From the NCBI RefSeq assembly GCF_030463565.1, contig NC_134656.1, positions 315,001-379,000 on the forward strand: a stretch of DNA of 64,000 nucleotides. Direction: 5' to 3'. Made by a program: the position numbers and the translations under genes. The DNA is from Pelecanus crispus (taxonomy: Eukaryota > Chordata > Aves > Pelecaniformes > Pelecanidae). The notes under the pieces are model-generated. The model worked only from the letters and a program-made list of their open reading frames with translations. It had not been told where the DNA came from and searched no databases. Shown piece by piece: positions 48,401 through 59,700 of the stretch (position 1 is its first letter; every line of letters starts with the position of its first letter).

Positions 48401-50644
48401 GCTGGCATTGAGCTGGGCCAGGCACCCTCTGCTGTGGGGCAGGGCGGCCCCCGGCAGCACCAGGGCTGGGGAGCAGCATCCGTCCCACTGGCTGCTGCAC
48501 GGCGTCAGCTCCTCCGTCAGGGTGGGCCAGCGGCACCCGCAGGGACTCCCGGCTTCCTCAGGCTGTCCTGGATCAACAGACCCCGCTGGCCTCTCCCATC
48601 ATGAGCCAGGGTAATTGCTGCCTGCTCTGTCAGGGCCGAGCCCAGCCGGGCATCCCGTGGAGCCAGAAGCCCTCATCCCTGCCTGCATCCACAGACTGCT
48701 CCTGCCTTGCGCCTGAGCCAGTGGTGAGGCCGGGCGGGGAGGCTCGGCAGCCCGGCATCAGCTGCACCCTGTGCCGGCAGGCCGGGGCCGTGCTGGCTGG
48801 CACGCGCTTGGCCCTTTGCACTCGTGTGTGCAAGGCGCTGCCTCCAGCCTGGCTGCTCTCTGGCACCCGTGCGCTTTGTCTGCCACCGTCTTGCTTGTAA
48901 GCGGGCTCCCTGGGAGACTCACTCCATTTTTTTCCTTTAACCTTGAAATGCAATTTCTTCCCCAAAATACCCTTTTTCCTGTAAACAGCATCTCTTTAGT
49001 GAGATTACAGCAAAAATCCCTGAGCTACCGGGTCCGGGCGCTTTATCACCCGGTGAGCCCCATCCGTCACGGCTGCGCGTGTGTTCCTGGCGCCCCGCCC
49101 TTGCTGCTGGGTGATGGTCTTTTCATCATTTTTACAGATTTATTTTACAATAATTTAATTTCATCCTCAGCCCTGGGAAGACGAATTGGCCCCTGATGTG
49201 ACTGGGGATTTGGAGCCAGCCTCATAAATTTGCTGCCTCTACACAAAGCTCTTTCTGGAGTCCCAACCGCAGCCGTGAGCAAGAGTCTTTAAACAATGGG
49301 GAACAGGCTGTAAATCTCACATGGCAGCGGAGGGGTGCTGCTGGCGCCATCGCTTCTTGCCGGGCTCGGTGGCTCGGGGCAGCTGGCAGGGCGATGGGGC
49401 GGGCAGGGCTCTACGGGCTGCCCCGGCTGCTCCCCCGTGGGACTGGGCGCTGCCGGCGGCTCCACGGGAGCTGCCAGCGGCCCCATCCCAGGGCTCTTGC
49501 TGCGGTGCCGGGATGCAGCCTGCTGCTGGGAGCCCAGGAGCAGCCAGTGCCCGGGACTCAGCTCTGCAGGCACGCGCCTTGCTTTCCTGCCTCGGTGGAG
49601 TCGGTGCTGTGCCGGTGCTGTGCCGGGCACGGGCTTCAGGGTGGTGCCGCCAGCCCTGCCATGGAGCTGTGCCCGCTCCTGCACATCTGTGCTCGCCACA
49701 TGTGGGACTCGCCATGCTTTCATTGCGAGAGGCTTGCCAATGTAATTAAACTCGAGTGACTCCCCTGCCCCCAGGCACAGCCCCTCATTTCCCTTTGATT
49801 TATTATGTCGTCTTAATTTATTTAAATGAGTCTCGGTGTTTGCACAGGCTGGGAGGGTGCTGGCTGGAGCTCTAATTGCTGGAGCGACGGGAAGGCAGCA
49901 GGAGGGGCTCTGCAGGGGCTCAGCCTGGGCTAGGCAGCCAAGTCCAGGAGCCCCAGGGAGCGGTGAGGCTGTAGGGCCGGAGCTGTGGGAAGGAGCTTCC
50001 CCGCCTGCGGCCACTGTCCCCCGCAGATGCGCTGCTGAGCGAGGCACAGCTGCCTGCAGAGCTGTGTGCTGTGGGGCGGGGGGCTGCGGCCGGACCCCAG
50101 CTGAGCCCCGGGCATGGGAAGCGCCTTCAGAGCAAAGCCCCCCGTGCTGGCGGGGGCTGTTTGGCTCCTGGTGTCGTGCCCGGGGCTCTGCCTCAGTGGG
50201 GCTGCGACAGGAAAGGCTGAGCAGCTTTTGGGGCTGGTTTAGGGGCATCTCCCTGGGGCACCGCAGGGCAGTGGCTGCCCTGGCTCTGAGCTGGCAAAGG
50301 CGGGGGGACCCCTGCTCGGCGCCGCTCCCAGCGTGTGCAGCGGCTGGGGTCCAGCCGGATCTCGCCATGGCTCCTGACCGGCTTGGGAGAGGTGTGTGGG
50401 ACGCCGGGAGAGCCCGTGGCACGGCTCTGGGGGTCAGTCTGTGCTCGAGGCCAGAGGAGGTTCCTTTCCAGAGCCTCTCACTCCCTCCATCTGTTCCTCC
50501 TGCCTCTCCGTGGGCCCTGCTGCTCTGGTTCCCAAAGGATGACCGGGCTGAGCAGGCAGCGTGCCTCCTGAGTGCCTGCACGGTCTCATGTCCGGCTGGG
50601 CTCCGTGCCGCCGGCCTTGCCATCCCCAGCCTGTCTTTGCACAG
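42451..50644. other. Intergenic, mostly GC-rich, no gene seen
   Basis: Contains AT-richer patches at about 43930-44000, 45560-45670, 46000-46050, 46330-46450, 48010-48280, 48920-49030, 49110-49180 and 49740-49840. A CpG-rich stretch lies at 44095-44420. An AATAAA at 48023-48028 follows a 261-aa open frame (47235-48020, +), but that frame resembles no protein. No RNA gene was found. Confidence 0.5.
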
Positions 50645-50895
50645 CTGATTGTTCCAGGCTCAGCGTGCTGCCTTGCACTTGTCCCTGTTGAATTTCATCC
50701 TATTTTTTCCAGTCCATTTCTCCAATTTGTCAAGATCATTCTGAATTCTAATCCTGTCCTCCAAGATACTTGTAGTCCCTCCCAGCTTCGTGTCATCTGC
50801 AAATTTAATAAGCGCTTTCTCTATTCCATCATCCAGGTCCTTAATGAAAACATTGAGCAAACCAGAACCAGGGCAAGCCCTTGGCCATCCAAGCA
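50645..50895 (-). repeat. CR1-superfamily LINE reverse transcriptase fragment
   Basis: On the - strand the sequence reads FIKDLDDGIEKALIKFADDT, then KLGG, and continues with EDRIRIQNDLDKLEKWTGKN and MKFNRDKCK. FADD (codons at 50803 down to 50792) is the metal-binding Y/FxDD motif of reverse transcriptase, and the rest matches the CR1/L3-type LINE downstream of it. Only about 70 codons remain and the frame then runs into unrelated sequence, so it is a dead fragment. Its age cannot be judged without alignment to consensus copies. Confidence 0.8.
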
Positions 50896-52789
50896 GCCCA
50901 ACACTTGTACCGCACTCGCCATGCTTGCAGCCCACATGCAATGGGAGATGGTGCCAGAGCTTTGCCGTGTCGGCTGTGCCTCGCTGTGTCCCCCAGTTCG
51001 CATGGTACCTGACTTTGCTGCCCTGGAGCAGTGCTGGGACCGCGGTGCACTGTGGTCCCTGGTCCCTGCTGGGGGATGGGGCTGCCGGAGCTGGGCTGAG
51101 GCTGGGAGGGGGTACAGGTTCATCTCGAGGAGGACTCCAGCTCGAGCTGGTGCAGTGCCAATGCCTGGGGCCAGCCTGCAGGTCTGCACAATGTCCTGTT
51201 GTAGCGGGGGGCCCAGTGGGCCCTCGCCCAGCAGCTGTGTGGTAAATGCCGTGGGGCCGTGCCCCGCAAACCCCTGCCGTGGCGATGTCAGTGGTGCGGG
51301 GAGGGTGTGCGGAGCAGTGGTGAGATGCTGCTCCATCCCAGGCTGGCGTGTGCAGCGGTGACCTTGGCAACAAGTGGGGAGCAGTGGGAGGGCAAGAGCC
51401 CCTCACCCAGGGAATCAGTGCAGGCACGGGGGCATCAGAGCTGCCCCGACGGGGCCGTCCTCCCCCCTCGCACAGCGGCAGAGGGCAGCGGCCCAGGCCT
51501 CTTTCTGCCGGGTGCAGGCTCTCCCCAGCCCTGCGGTTTCCCCATGCCGAGGCTGCTCCCTTGGGGGTCAGGATTGCTCCTCTGGGCTGCACAGCGTGGG
51601 CCTGGAGCCAGCCCAAAGAGGAGCCACCCCGTGTGCCCCCCTGGCCACCAGCCATCTCTTCTTTAATTGATTGTAGAAAGCAATTTAGAAAATACAAACT
51701 GCTGCCTATGCCAAGCTCTGTGTGTCCAGGCGTAGCTTAATTTCACAGTAAAATTTCAAATGCAATGAATGACTTTTCCCAGCTCCAGTCCCTGTCCAAG
51801 CCAAGCGCTTTGCTAGCTGTATGGGCTGTGCTGAGCAGCCCCGAAATGGCTCTTGCACTGCCCTGCAGAGCACGCAGCTCCCAAGGCCGGCTGTGATGTT
51901 GGCTGCCGCAGGCCTGCCAGTGCTCACGTGGCTGATGCTGCCCCGGTCAGCTCGGCTGTGCAGGACCCACCGTGGCTGCAGCCCACTCTGCAGGCCCTGA
52001 CTCTCGGTGCAGTGAGCTGGATGCAGACCTTGCTGCGGGCGTCCCATGCGATGCTGCCTCTCTGCACGGCTCTTGGGGAGGTGTCCCAGCAGGGCTGGCC
52101 AGCACTGCAGTGGCGGGGGCTCAGCTGAGAGCTTGTGTTCCCACTCCCACTCCTTTCATTTCAGAGTTATAATTTCATGGTCAGGGTCTAGGAGGTTTGT
52201 ACACACAGATGCATTAGTTCTGCATTTAGTGGTACTTGAATAATTGGTGTCACATCAATTAGATTGGTTCTTGGATACTGCAGTGATAAGTGCTGTGCAA
52301 AAGCCTCTGGGCTGTAGGATATAAGGAATCCCAATGGCGAGCGAGGCTGGCGACAGCGGGCAGAGTGGGGCTGGCGGGGATGTCAGCAGATAGCCCGAGA
52401 GAGTGGCAGCGGTGCGCAGCACGTTTTTTCCTTTGCAGGAGAGTGGCGAGGTCTGGGGCTCTCGAGGTCATTGGTGCCTGGGGCTGCTGTGCTGGGGGGA
52501 CACTGCCTTGGCTGCGAAGCGTGGGGGTGCAGGTTTGTGCTCAGGGAGGTGCTGCCAACATTGCAAACCTCTGAGCTCCTCGGTGCTTCAGTTGTCCCAT
52601 CATGGTGCTCCTCCGTGTCAAGCCACTTAGTAGGTACCTAGTTCAGCATCATCTGTTGCTTCCCCCATCCCTTTGGGCTGCGGTTGCAGCCCGTGGCATG
52701 GATTTGCATGCACGGTAGGCTGCCCAGCACAGCGCTGCCCGCCCTACCAGCTAATGGGGAGGAGGTTCAGGTGGGTCTGGGACAGCATG
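50896..52789. other. Intergenic, no gene seen
   Basis: GC-rich sequence with an AT-richer patch at 51650-51780 and another at 52150-52270. A second octamer ATTTGCAT is at 52702-52709. Open frames are artefactual. Confidence 0.5.
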
Positions 52790-53110
52790 GAGAACCCCAG
52801 GGCTTACATGCCTGCAATATAGATCAGCGCTGTCAGTCCTATCCCCGCTGCGGATTGTAGACAGAGGTAATTTGCAGATGACAAATATCCCCGACAGTAA
52901 ATATTTTTCCCACCCTCATCTTTCTACAAGCAGATAAGGTGGCAGCACTGTGGCAATACGGTTGCTGGAGGGAGACAAACTCTTTGGCAGTCTTAAAAGT
53001 CTATTGTGTCCCTGCAACTATTTATAGATAAACAGAAGAAAGCCAATAAGCACAGAATGGAGCTGCACAGCTGCATTTGTTATGATGATGATGATGTTAT
53101 CTCTCCCTCA
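52790..53110. promoter_or_regulatory. AT-rich island with MEF2- and GATA-type sites
   Basis: About 320 bp with a perfect MEF2 word CTATTTATAG at 53018-53027 and a GATA word AGATAAG at 52932-52938, plus AGTAAATATTTTTCCC. It ends in a short GAT repeat (GATGATGATGATG) near 53084. It looks like a candidate enhancer between the two genes. Confidence 0.4.
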
Positions 53111-54229
53111 CACCCACACACACATCTCCAGTGCATGTAAACTCATGCTGGCAACAATTGAATCCCCATCCCGTACAAGGCAGGACAGGCTGGAGGTTTT
53201 GTCCTCTCCTTGCTGACTTGCTGCCAGTCTGTTTTCCCCCACAGTGACCCAACTGCACAACTCCTCCAGCAGCTTCTCACCCCAGGCCAGGGGAGCTGCA
53301 GCACCTGGAGCGCCGCAGGGTCCTGGGGTGGCCCCACAGCAGCGCGGTCCCTCTTGGGGCACCCTGGGGCTGCTGCATCTCTGTTCCTGGTGGCAGCAAG
53401 ATGTGGAGACTGGGTGGCCTTCATCCCGGTAAACCAAACCCCACAGTGCTGGATGCTTTGTGGTGAGGAGGGTCCCAGTGTTGCTTGCAGGGAGCGTGGG
53501 ACTGGCTGTGTCCTCACCAGCTCATGCAGCAGGACCACAGGGTGTGGGTGCTCCCCACTGCCAGGAAGGGTGCAGGGGCGAGCCTGTTGGCTTTCCCTGC
53601 TTCGTGCGGCCAGGACCTCCTCTCCCATCCCACACAGCTGCCAAGGACAGAAATGGGTGTGTTTAGAGGGAACCATGTGAGGGATCTGGGATTAAATGAT
53701 GTGGCAGGAAAGAGTGACAGAGGTCGCGGCTAATGAGCGTGTTTCTCCAGCCTGTGGAGCGGCGGTGCTGGGGAGTGAGAAACACCGACTCCAGCATGGG
53801 GAGGGGTCGGGAAGCGCTGTGCTCTCCCCATTCAGTGAGCACTTGGAGAGGTCTCTGAGCTCTGTGAGAGCCTGCAGAGTGGGGCTGGGGGCCTGGCAGG
53901 GCTGGACCCACCAAAAGGGAGGGCAGGAAAGTTGCAGGCATGATGCCCGGGGTGCCTCTGGGGTGCCTGGGTGAGCTGTTGTTGGTGCGGTGTTGGGGCC
54001 CTTGACCAGCCAGAGTCTCCCCATGTCCTGGCATCGCCTGGCTCCCGCTGGAGCAGGAGCCCCGCGGCTCCTCGGGGCACGTGCAGTTGCTGCTCATCCC
54101 CAGGGCCAGGGCTGTGGGAGTGGTGTGCATCCCTGCCAAGCACTCAGCCTTGTCTCTGCAGGATATCCGCCTGGAAAAAGCACTGGGATGAGCTCTCCAG
54201 CTGCGGACAGCATCCAAGGCAGCGACTGG
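53111..54229. other. Intergenic, no gene seen
   Basis: A short CA-rich tract begins it (53108-53123). The remainder is GC-rich with artefactual open frames on both strands. Confidence 0.5.
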
Positions 54230-54620
54230 GAGCCCTTAACTGGACTGGAGAGTGGGATGATTTTTCATCGCTTCCTCATAATAAGAGGACAGGAGTAAGT
54301 GACTAGTACAGTTCGTTCACTTCGTAAAGATTTATACAATCACTTCATCCGGTAATTGGTATTCTGGGGAGAGAGGGAGCTGCAGCTCCAGCATCCGCCT
54401 CTATTTGTTTTCTCTCTGTCTTTCTCTCTTTCTCTCCCCTTTTCAGAATGAGTAATTCTGTCCCTCACAATCCCATTTAAACAGCATTTGCCGAGTGAAT
54501 AATTAGTTACATTCAATTAGGTCTCACGCACTCTCCCTTCTCACTTTGGGGGACAGAATTAGTTACATTCAATTAGGTCTCACGAGCTCTCCCTTCTCAC
54601 TTTGGGGGACAGATGCGCTA
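54230..54620. promoter_or_regulatory. AT-rich island with tandem duplication, candidate enhancer
   Basis: AT-rich sequence with CCTCATAATAAGAGG, TTTATACAATCAC and GGTAATTGGT, a pyrimidine-rich run (54403-54442), and a 56-bp tandem duplication at 54501-54612. Located about 1.4 kb beyond the CD40 poly(A) signal. Confidence 0.35.
54501..54612 (+). repeat. 56-bp tandem duplication
   Basis: Two adjacent copies, 54501-54556 and 54557-54612, nearly identical. Each starts AATTAGTTACATTCAATTAG and ends CACTTTGGGGGACAG, so homeodomain-type TTAG/CAATTAG words are doubled. Confidence 0.95.
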
Positions 54621-55906
54621 ATGAGATGGCAAGTCTGACATGCGGGAGCAGACGTTAAACATGCTGCGTAGCAGCAGGGAGAGGTCAGCACTGGGGGAGA
54701 CAGAGGGGCCAGCCTGCTGCCATGGGGCAGCTGCGGGAGACGGTCCTTTGGGGGCCGTTTGGGACCAAAGGCGCCGTGTCTGTGGCCCATGTGATGCCAT
54801 TCCTCCCGGCTGGAGTGGGGCCAGCAGGAATCGGCGTCACGTCTGCCCCCGGGGCAGGGTGTGCACTGGGCTGGTACCCAGGGGATGCTGCCCAGCCCTG
54901 GGACCATCCCGCCAGCACTGCCGGGAGCGCCAAGCCCTGAGAGGTAGAGCTGCTGACACGCTTTTATCTCCATTATTAAACCTAACATTAGGTTTTAAGA
55001 GGAGCCTTAAATAATGTGCCACTGTCTTTACAGTAAAAGTCGCTCCGTGTTCCAGCTGCTCCTGGCTCTGGGATTTATGGCCTTTCTTATGCCACACTGC
55101 ATGCGCTCTGGTGGTGGTGGGTCACAGGCTGCAGCTGCTCTCTGTACCTGGAGCCTGCCCTGGGCCCGGTGCCGCTGCACTCCAGCCCCACACCAGCGAG
55201 TCAGGGCCCACGGCGGCTCTGCAGCTGCCTCCCCACGGCGCTGTCCTGCAGGGAGACAGGCCCCACACGGTGCGTGGGGATGGACTGGCAAGGCGAGGTG
55301 CGCTGCGCCTGCCTGCTGCAGGCAGCCCTGCCTGTACGTTCGCTCTCCTGCGATGCGGGCCTGGGGTCAGGGCACAGGCGGTGGGGCTGGCGTGGGACTG
55401 GAGCCCACGCGTGCTCTGCTCGCAGGCGGGGGTCGGCGGGTGGGAGCCGTGGCGTCGCCTGGCACCCTCGGGGGACGCTGGCCGCGGATGCAGGGGGAGC
55501 ATGCCCGGGCTCAGGGTGCGCTGGGGGGGGGGGACGGGACACAGCATGGGTGGGGTCCGGGGCTGCGGCGGGGATCAGGCACGGCTGAGGGGGTCTCTTC
55601 CCTTCCCTCCTCGGGTGGGAGCGCCGGCCGTGGGAGCACCCGTCCCCGGAGCGCGGGGGCCCGGGGGGGTCCGGGCCGTGCTGCGGGGCCGCGCTGCTCA
55701 CGCACAGCGGGCGAGCAGCGAAGTTCCGTCACCGCCGCTGTCTGCGGGGCGTGGGCGGCGCGTGGCGAGCAGCGCGTGCCGGCACACGTGCCGCGGGGGG
55801 GGGGGAAGGCGCGGGGAGCCCGGGGCCCCACGCGGGGCGGGGCCGCGCGGGAGGCGCTCGCGGACGCCCCCCCCCCCCGTTCCCGCGCAGCCCCGCGCCG
55901 GTCCCG

Positions 55907-55924
55907 TAGCGCCCCCTGCCGGCC
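55907..55924 (-). promoter_or_regulatory. CTCF-like binding site
   Basis: TAGCGCCCCCTGCCGGCC matches the reverse complement of the CTCF core (TAGCGCCCCCTGGTGGCC) at all but two positions, with the invariant GCGCCCCCT block intact. It is about 70 bp beyond the CD40 poly(A) signal, between the two genes, so an insulator role is a reasonable hypothesis. Confidence 0.45.
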
Positions 55925-55994
55925 GCCGCACGCCCGCCCCTGCGCGCCCCCCGACGAGAGCAGAGCGCTGCGGGCGCTGCCGGGCCGCGCTGCC

Positions 55995-56000
55995 TTTATT
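55995..56000 (-). terminator. CD40: Poly(A) signal of CD40 (AATAAA)
   Basis: On the - strand a perfect AATAAA lies about 575 bases after the CD40 stop codon. It is the first such signal downstream, giving a GC-rich 3' UTR of roughly 0.6 kb (about 55980-56573). Confidence 0.75.
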
Positions 56001-56573
56001 GGTGGGCACGGGGGCGCGGCGGCCACGGCACCGGCCACGGCACCGGCCGCGCCTCCACCGCCAGCTCCCGCTGCGCCCAGCCCCAGCGCAGGGCCCTGCT
56101 GCGGGCGGCCCAGCTGGGTGCTGCCGCGCCGGGCGGCTGCAGCGCGTTCTGCCGTGGTGGTCCCGCACCCCCAGCAGTCGGGCGCACCGGGCTCTGCCCT
56201 GGGGTCTCCCTGCGAGCGGCTGTGCCCTGCTCCGCCGCGGCAGCCCCGGCCCAGCGGGCTCTGCCAGGGGGTCAGCACGCCAGCAGCCGCGCTGTGCCGT
56301 CGCAGCAGCCCGGGTGGGTGGTAGGGCCAGGCTCCGCTCTTGCAGCCCCGAGCAAGCAGATGAGCTTTGCTGCGCCATGGCAGCCCCGAGCAGGCGGCCA
56401 GACCGGGCACTGCTGTGGTATCCCCGTGGGGGTGGTCGTGCTGTGGTCCACTGCAGCGTCGCATCCTTTGTGGCTGGGCCAGGTGCTAGATTTCCTCCCC
56501 GGCTGGAGAAGGGGACAGAGGAGGTGGTGCTGGCCGCAGTCTGTGCTCCTGTTGGAGGCAGCGCCCTGCACCC

Positions 56574-56720
56574 TCACAGTCTCTCCTGCTCCGAGATGCG
56601 ACTCTCCTTGCCGTCCTCCTGGACCACGGGCTGGCCCCCAAGCAGGGTCTCCTGCACAGGGAAGACATCCTCCCCCATCTCCGTGGGCTGCTGGGCCCCT
56701 GGGATCTCCCCGGTCTCTCC
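56574..56720 (-). CDS. CD40: CD40 exon 9: cytoplasmic tail
   Basis: Acceptor CCCCTGTGCAG, ends in TGA at 56574-56576. Forty-eight codons: GETGEIPGAQQPTEMGEDVF, PVQETLLGGQPVVQEDGKES, RISEQERL. PVQET fits the TRAF2/3/5 consensus PxQxT, and PTEMGE fits the TRAF6 consensus PxExx(acidic or aromatic). The QEDGKESRIS block after PVQET is the most conserved part of CD40 tails. Confidence 0.96.
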   Translation of the reverse strand, partial: GETGEIPGAQQPTEMGEDVFPVQETLLGGQPVVQEDGKESRISEQERL

Positions 56721-59700
56721 CTGCACAGGGGCAAAGGCAAGGGTCATGGGCAGGCAGCTACATCCCCCCACCTCTGCTGCCACGTCTTTCCACAGGCTCC
56801 TGCTACGCTCCCGTGCAGGGCAGGGCCTCACCCTGCGCGGGTCCCTCCTGTCTTGGCATTTGCTGGTAGCATCCCAGGGTTGCCGCAGCCCTAGGGCAGC
56901 CCCCACCCCTCCTGCCCTGCAGAGCCACAGCCCCTGCTCTGCTGCTGGCACATCCCCAGGAGGGACCGCAATCCACTGCCGGAGGAGGGCTCTGGGCACT
57001 CACCTGCTTCTGCCCCCGTCGCCTGGGATCTGGATGGAAAGAGGGACAGAGAAGGCTACGGTCAGGGGAGTGCTCCTGCCCCGCAGTGAGCTCTCAGGGG
57101 TCGGAGCCAAGGCTGGTGCTGTTGCACCGCAGGTCCTGCAGCTCACATTGTCCCTGCTGCTGCTGCCAGGCTGGAGGCCACAGCAGTGCAGACACGCCTG
57201 CTGCCAAGGACAGAGCCCACTAACCCGGCAGGGCAATGGGCTGGGGTAGCCATGCCCTGGTCGTGTCCCCAGAAGAGCTGCCCTGCTCTCAGCAGAGCTG
57301 CTGCCATCCCCCCTGCTCAGCTTCTCGGCCCCGTGTGGCCCCTCTGGCCAAGGTTCCTTCCCGTGTGCCAGCCCCTTACCTGTGTGGACCACGCAGTAGA
57401 TGCAGATGCCCACGAGGCACGTGACGACTGCGGCCGTGATGGGGATCAGCACTGACAGCGAGGAGCGCCTGCCTGACTCTGCTGAGGGAGATGGGGTCAG
57501 CGAGGCACCCGTGTGACACCTACCAAGATGCCAAGTGCCCCGAGCTGCCACTGCTCCAGGCCCAGCCCCATGGGCATCCCTCACAGGGACAGAGAGGAGC
57601 AAGAAGACATCATGCCAGCAGTGCGGTCAGACCCTCCTCTCCCAGAAACACCCACGGGCCAGGCCAGCTCCTCCGAGTGCTGTGGGAGCCGAAGCACCAG
57701 ATCTCTGCTCTGCACCGGCCCAGCCCAGGGCACCGGACGCTTACCGCAGATCACATCCGAGGTGTTCGTCCCTTTCACCTTCACCACCAGCCCCTTTTCC
57801 TCACAGCTGCAGGGAAGAATGAGACCATGTAACTACAGCAGCAGCCTGAGCATGCAGAAAGCCCCCGAGGAGCGACGGCCAGGGCTGGGCAGCCACCAGA
57901 GCTGTGCAAGAAAGCGTCCTGCGCTGAGCCTGCCGGGCTCTGGAGGGGTAAGTTGTCCCCCAGCTCATGCTGGGGCCTGTGCTGTGTGACAGGGACAACA
58001 GGTACATAGCAGGGCCCCACCCCGGGGTCCTAGTCTGGAGTTCCTGAAGCTGCTGAAGATGGGGACAAGCTTGGGGACAAGGCACAGGAGGGAGTGGATA
58101 CTTGAGACCTGCCCGGTCAGGAAGACCCTGGGGCTCAGCACTGCAGCTATGGCAGAAGAGCTCAGAGATGACTCAATGACAGACTACAAGTGGCTCCGTG
58201 GGGAGGTAATTTCTGGGCACAGATAAAAGCAAAGTGAAATCCAATGGCTGGCAGCTGATGCGAGACTAATTCAGCCTAGAAATAAGGCTCACGTTTGTAC
58301 CAGGGAGTGCAATTAACCCTCAAGCAGCTTTCTAAAGACAGGGATGACCTGCCAGCCCATGGCATCCTCAAAGTCAGGCTCCCCACAGAGAGGGCTGGTG
58401 CCTTGACTGATGACACCCTGGAGGCGTTTAAAAAACGGGTAGATGTGGCACTTCGGGATATGGTTTAGTCTGGTCTACCCTTGATTAGTCTAGAGTGGGC
58501 TTGGTAGTGTAGGTTAATGGTTGGACTGGATGATCTTAAAGGTCTTTTCCAACCTAGATGATTCTATGATTCTATGATTCTATGACTACAGCCAAGGAGC
58601 ATGCTGGAAGGGAGAGCCTGGACAGGGCATGGGGGTCCCCAGAGCCCCTCATCCCTTGCTCCCCAGTGCAGACAACAGTGTGGACATCCCTGGAGGGGCC
58701 AGCACTCTGTGCACGTGCTGAGGGACAGGTACAAGAGCCCGGACGTCTGCCTCGAACTCAGCCATGCGACCCCGGACCTCACCACCCCCATAGCTCTGCT
58801 CCTCTCACTCCTGCCCTGTACCAGCCTGATGCTGGGTCCCTCAGAGACCATCCCGGCCGCCTGGTCTCCAGGGCCCCTAAGGAGGCTGGCAGCAGAGGAC
58901 GCGCTCACGGGGACTGGGCACAGCTGGGGATGGGTGAAGGATGTGGTCAGCACTCAGACGATACCTTGTCCAGGGATGGCACGGCTCGGTTTTAGAAGAG
59001 ACATTGGAGAAGGTGCCTTCTGCACAGGGCTCGCAGGGGGATGACATCTGGGCCACGGCCTTGGCTGGAGAGGAGCAGAGGTTGCAGGAAGGTCAGTACA
59101 GGCTGCGGGAGGTGAGGGGCTGTGGGCATCAAGGCGAGCAGCCCTCCGGGTGGCAATGCTGCCAAGCGCAGCAGCAGGCACAGCTCTCCCAAAGCCCTGC
59201 TAGGGGCACCTTGCTGGGGGAGCCCCCCTTTCCCTGGAGGGCCTGAGGTCAATGCTGCCAGGGCATCAGTCCCACCGAGAGGGGGGAGCTGGCCGGACTC
59301 ACCTGCCACGAAGCCAAAGCCGCGCTGGCAGGGCTGGTTCTCCACGCAAGTCTGGCAGCTGGTGTCAGAGCAGTGCATGCCGGCCTGGCACTGGCACACC
59401 GTGTTGTGCGTTGCGTTGCCTTGCGTCTTCACGGTGAGGCCAGCATCTGGACAAAGGCAGCATGGGTGAGGTGAGGCACCGAGCTGGTGAGCCTGGGGGG
59501 ACACCAGCCCCTGCAGCCCCCGTGGGCCGGGACCGGTGGGCATGGGGAGCACTTACTGTCTTCACAGATATCGTGCGGGGCACAGTGCTTCTCCTTGGTC
59601 CAGCTCTGCTGATAATGGCCGCTCTCACAGCTGGTGCAGACAGAGTCTTCTGTGTCACTGCATTCAGAGACCAGCTTTTCCCCTGCAATAGAGGCTGGTG

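Larger units (their letters stand above)
55480..56280. promoter_or_regulatory. CpG island over the CD40 3' end
   Basis: Very dense CpG sequence covering the CD40 3' UTR end and the flank beyond. It includes a G11 run (55795-55805) and a C12 run (55867-55878), and a CTCF-like site. A CpG island at a gene's 3' end may mark an antisense or independent promoter or an insulator. No exon was found to start from it. Confidence 0.5.

Noticed and set aside
49289..50623. 444-aa open frame (-)
   Set aside because: No domain, biased composition, no splice or poly(A) context, overlapping frames on the + strand.
50660..51697. 345-aa frame (-) as a gene
   Set aside because: Only its last 70 or so codons are recognisable, as a CR1-type LINE fragment; the rest is unrelated GC-rich sequence.
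55236..55259. REST/RE1 silencer site
   Set aside because: GGCGCTGTCC matches one half-site, but the second half (expected GGTGCTGA) is absent at the right spacing.
55111..57249. 712-aa open frame on the + strand
   Set aside because: It runs antisense through CD40 exons 8-9 and the 3' CpG island, has low-complexity Arg/Pro/Ala/Gly content, no domain and no splice logic. The GC-rich composition explains it.
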